Source of the DNA: Candidatus Bipolaricaulota bacterium
Lineage (GTDB): Bacteria > Bipolaricaulota > Bipolaricaulia > M55B111
Assembly: GCA_018334615.1 (NCBI GenBank)
Contig: JAGXLP010000081.1
Location: 1 to 5,602, forward strand
Direction of reading: 5' to 3'
DNA: 5,602 bases
Under the pieces are notes generated by a model. It searched no databases and was not told where the DNA came from. It was given only the letters and a program-made list of their open reading frames with translations. Positions 3,923-5,602 of this stretch are shown here, in pieces (position 1 is the stretch's first letter; the number at the start of each line of letters is the position of its first letter). A program made the translations under genes and the position numbers.

Positions 3923-5602
3923 TTATTCAGTGAGGTAAGATACGGAGACGGCACCTATGCCTGCGTGAGCACCTATTAGTGGAGAGATATCCATCGTGTA
4001 TTCCGGAGTTAGGCCGGTTTCGTTTTCGATCATTTCTGCCAGCTCCTTCGCCTCTTCCGGAGCGCGTACGTGCCCGATGGCGTACTTTTCAACCCTGGAA
4101 TCGTTATGGGGATTTTTAACCATATCGAGAATCTGGTTAAAGTTGGTTTTCCTGAGTAACGGTCTGCCGTGGAGTTCGGATTCCCCATTCTCGTCCAGAG
4201 AAATGATGGGCTTGAAGTTAAGTAGCTTGGCCAAAAAGCCTTCCAGGCGATTTACTCGCCCTCCCCGGACCATGTACTTCAGGTCTTTAACGCTGACCAG
4301 GATCTTTGCTTTGCGTCTTAAAGTTTTGCTTAGCTTTACCAGATCTTTGTGATCGGCACCTTTTTTGAGTTTATGGGCTATTTCCTCAACCAACAGCCCA
4401 AGAGAGGTAGAGAGCTGTCTCGTATCGATTACGGTTATTTTTGACTCGTCGACCTCTTTTGCTGCTTCCCTGGCTGCGTCGACGGTCCCGCTCAAAGCCT
4501 CGGCGATGTGAAGCGATACTATGGAGTCATAGTGCTCGAGGAGGAAGGAGTAGGTTTCTTTAAACTGGCCGACTGAAGGTTGAGAGCTGGTTGGGTATTC
4601 CTCGTCTCTTCCAAGATCTTCAAGCATCCGGTAAAACTGATCGGGAGAAATAGTCTCTTTATCGAGGAACTGATTAACTCCGAAGTTGACGCTCAGCGGG
4701 ACGGGATATACGGGATAGTCGTCGATTACCTCTTGAGGAAGATCGCAGGTAGAATCGGTGACAAGAGCGACCTCCGTTTCTCTCTCGTAAACCGCTTGAT
4801 GCTGTTTCATCATATCGTCGACTTTTTGATCGGCTATGGTCCCGGTTTCCTGTAGTTTGTAAATTAGCTCTGCCGGTCTGTCAGTGTGGATGTGAACGTG
4901 ATATTGACCCTCCGCCCCGGCAATTACCAGGGAGTCACCGTACTCTTCTGCTAAATCTCTTAATTCGTCGGATTCCAGACTTTCTCCGGTCAAAACTACC
5001 TCAGTACAGTACCGGGGACCGGCTAGTCCCTGTTTTTCATCGATATGAACGGTTGATTTTTCTTCCAGGTCTTCTATTTTATCGAAACTAGCGGTCTGGC
5101 CGTCTTTGAAGAAGGTCTGTATGCCCTCCAGAAATAGGACAAACCCTTTGGCTCCTGCGTCTACGACGTTTGCTTCCCTGAGTTCTTTCAATCTGGACTT
5201 TGTTTCCCGGAGTGATTTGTTGGCCGCCTCCAGGGAATGGTCAAGTGATTCAAACAGATCCCTCTTTTCCGAAGCGAGTTTCTGTAGAGAATGAGCCCAT
5301 TCCTTCATTACTGTTAGTATTGTACCCTCTACCGGATGACTGGTTGCTTTGTAAGCATGGTTGGCTCCGACCTTCATTGCATGAGCGAACTCGGTTAGCT
5401 GGAGATGTTCTCGTTTTTCCGTCGCCTTGCTCACTCCGTTTATGAACTGGGCAAATATAATTCCAGAATTCCCTCTGGAATTTACCAGAGCAGCGTGGGC
5501 CATATCTTTGCTTACCCTGCTTACCGACTTTTCCGGCCTGGTCTTTTCCGCTATCGAGCGTAAAGTCTTGGCCATGTTTTTGCCGGTATCACCATCAGCG
5601 AC
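3923..5602 (-). CDS. DhaL/FakA-type kinase domain fused to DegV fatty-acid-binding domain (5' end cut by window)
   Basis: The frame is open from the window edge to TAA at 3925-3923, showing 559 residues. The true start lies outside: the first visible residues VADGDTGKNM are the conserved DGDTG metal/ATP motif that sits a few dozen residues into DhaL domains. Visible residues 1-165 are DhaL (DAK2), with NSRGNSGII near 41-49, GTILTVM near 93 and VVDAGAKGF near 146. Residues 185-270 match the FakA middle domain, with Cys199 in YCTE and His235, His237 and His239 in HVHIHTD, candidates for the metal site known in FakA. Residues 277-559 are a DegV domain: VTDSTCDLP near 281, TSSQPS near 338, ALSGT with Ser371, and GAHAGIGAV near the end. 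In known systems FakA phosphorylates fatty acids bound by a separate FakB (DegV) protein; here both sit in one chain and the usual FakA C-terminal domain is absent. An ATG at 5575 is internal, not the start. Confidence 0.92.
   Translation of the reverse strand, partial: VADGDTGKNMAKTLRSIAEKTRPEKSVSRVSKDMAHAALVNSRGNSGIIFAQFINGVSKATEKREHLQLTEFAHAMKVGANHAYKATSHPVEGTILTVMKEWAHSLQKLASEKRDLFESLDHSLEAANKSLRETKSRLKELREANVVDAGAKGFVLFLEGIQTFFKDGQTASFDKIEDLEEKSTVHIDEKQGLAGPRYCTEVVLTGESLESDELRDLAEEYGDSLVIAGAEGQYHVHIHTDRPAELIYKLQETGTIADQKVDDMMKQHQAVYERETEVALVTDSTCDLPQEVIDDYPVYPVPLSVNFGVNQFLDKETISPDQFYRMLEDLGRDEEYPTSSQPSVGQFKETYSFLLEHYDSIVSLHIAEALSGTVDAAREAAKEVDESKITVIDTRQLSTSLGLLVEEIAHKLKKGADHKDLVKLSKTLRRKAKILVSVKDLKYMVRGGRVNRLEGFLAKLLNFKPIISLDENGESELHGRPLLRKTNFNQILDMVKNPHNDSRVEKYAIGHVRAPEEAKELAEMIENETGLTPEYTMDISPLIGAHAGIGAVSVSYLTE

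Noticed and set aside
3922..3954. GTG at 3954 as start of the DUF1295 gene
   Set aside because: It would overlap the upstream gene by 32 bases and has no good ribosome site; the ATG at 3921 follows the upstream stop by one base and directly precedes the first hydrophobic segment.
5573..5575. ATG at 5575 as start of the DhaL-DegV gene
   Set aside because: The frame continues upstream to the window edge and encodes the conserved DGDTG motif, so this Met is internal.

Overview
The window looks like a chromosomal segment of a low-to-moderate GC Gram-positive anaerobe (Bacillota/Clostridia-like, possibly halophilic). The reasons are the strong AAGGAG-type ribosome sites, a textbook sigma-A-type promoter, the paired FAD oxidoreductases with a BFD-type iron-sulfur domain, a DhaL-FakA-DegV fusion protein, and fairly acidic proteins. 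This placement is inference. All four genes lie on the minus strand and are transcribed right to left, in two blocks separated by about 745 bases of non-coding DNA.

Right block (5602 to 3145): a 5'-truncated gene for a DhaL/FakA-type kinase domain fused to a DegV fatty-acid-binding domain. One base after its stop comes a gene for a multi-pass membrane protein of the DUF1295/steroid 5-alpha-reductase-like superfamily. The two are probably co-transcribed and translationally coupled, which hints at a role in fatty acid or membrane lipid metabolism.

Left block (2399 to 1): a strong promoter (TTGAAA, 17-bp spacer, TATGAT) and a good ribosome site drive a GlpA/LhgO-like FAD oxidoreductase with a C-terminal [2Fe-2S] BFD domain. 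Three bases later starts a second FAD/NAD-linked oxidoreductase, cut by the window edge. This pair is a known arrangement in anaerobic Firmicutes, usually annotated as an anaerobic glycerol-3-phosphate dehydrogenase-like system. The true substrate cannot be fixed from sequence.

Middle (2400 to 3144): this is the most interesting part. It has no convincing gene but holds a dense cluster of DnaA-box-like 9-mers: four exact TTTTCCACA, one TTATACACA and several near matches. Boxes on the left point left and boxes on the right point right. Left of the leftmost box lies a TAG-TAG-TAG trinucleotide run in the orientation described for DnaA-trios, followed by an A/T-only stretch, resembling the unwinding module of the Bacillus subtilis origin. 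The + strand is clearly C-rich to the left and about balanced to the right, although all genes point the same way. I read this as a candidate replication origin (oriC) lying away from dnaA, or failing that a DnaA-titrating or regulatory box cluster. No tRNA, rRNA, CRISPR array or insertion sequence was seen.
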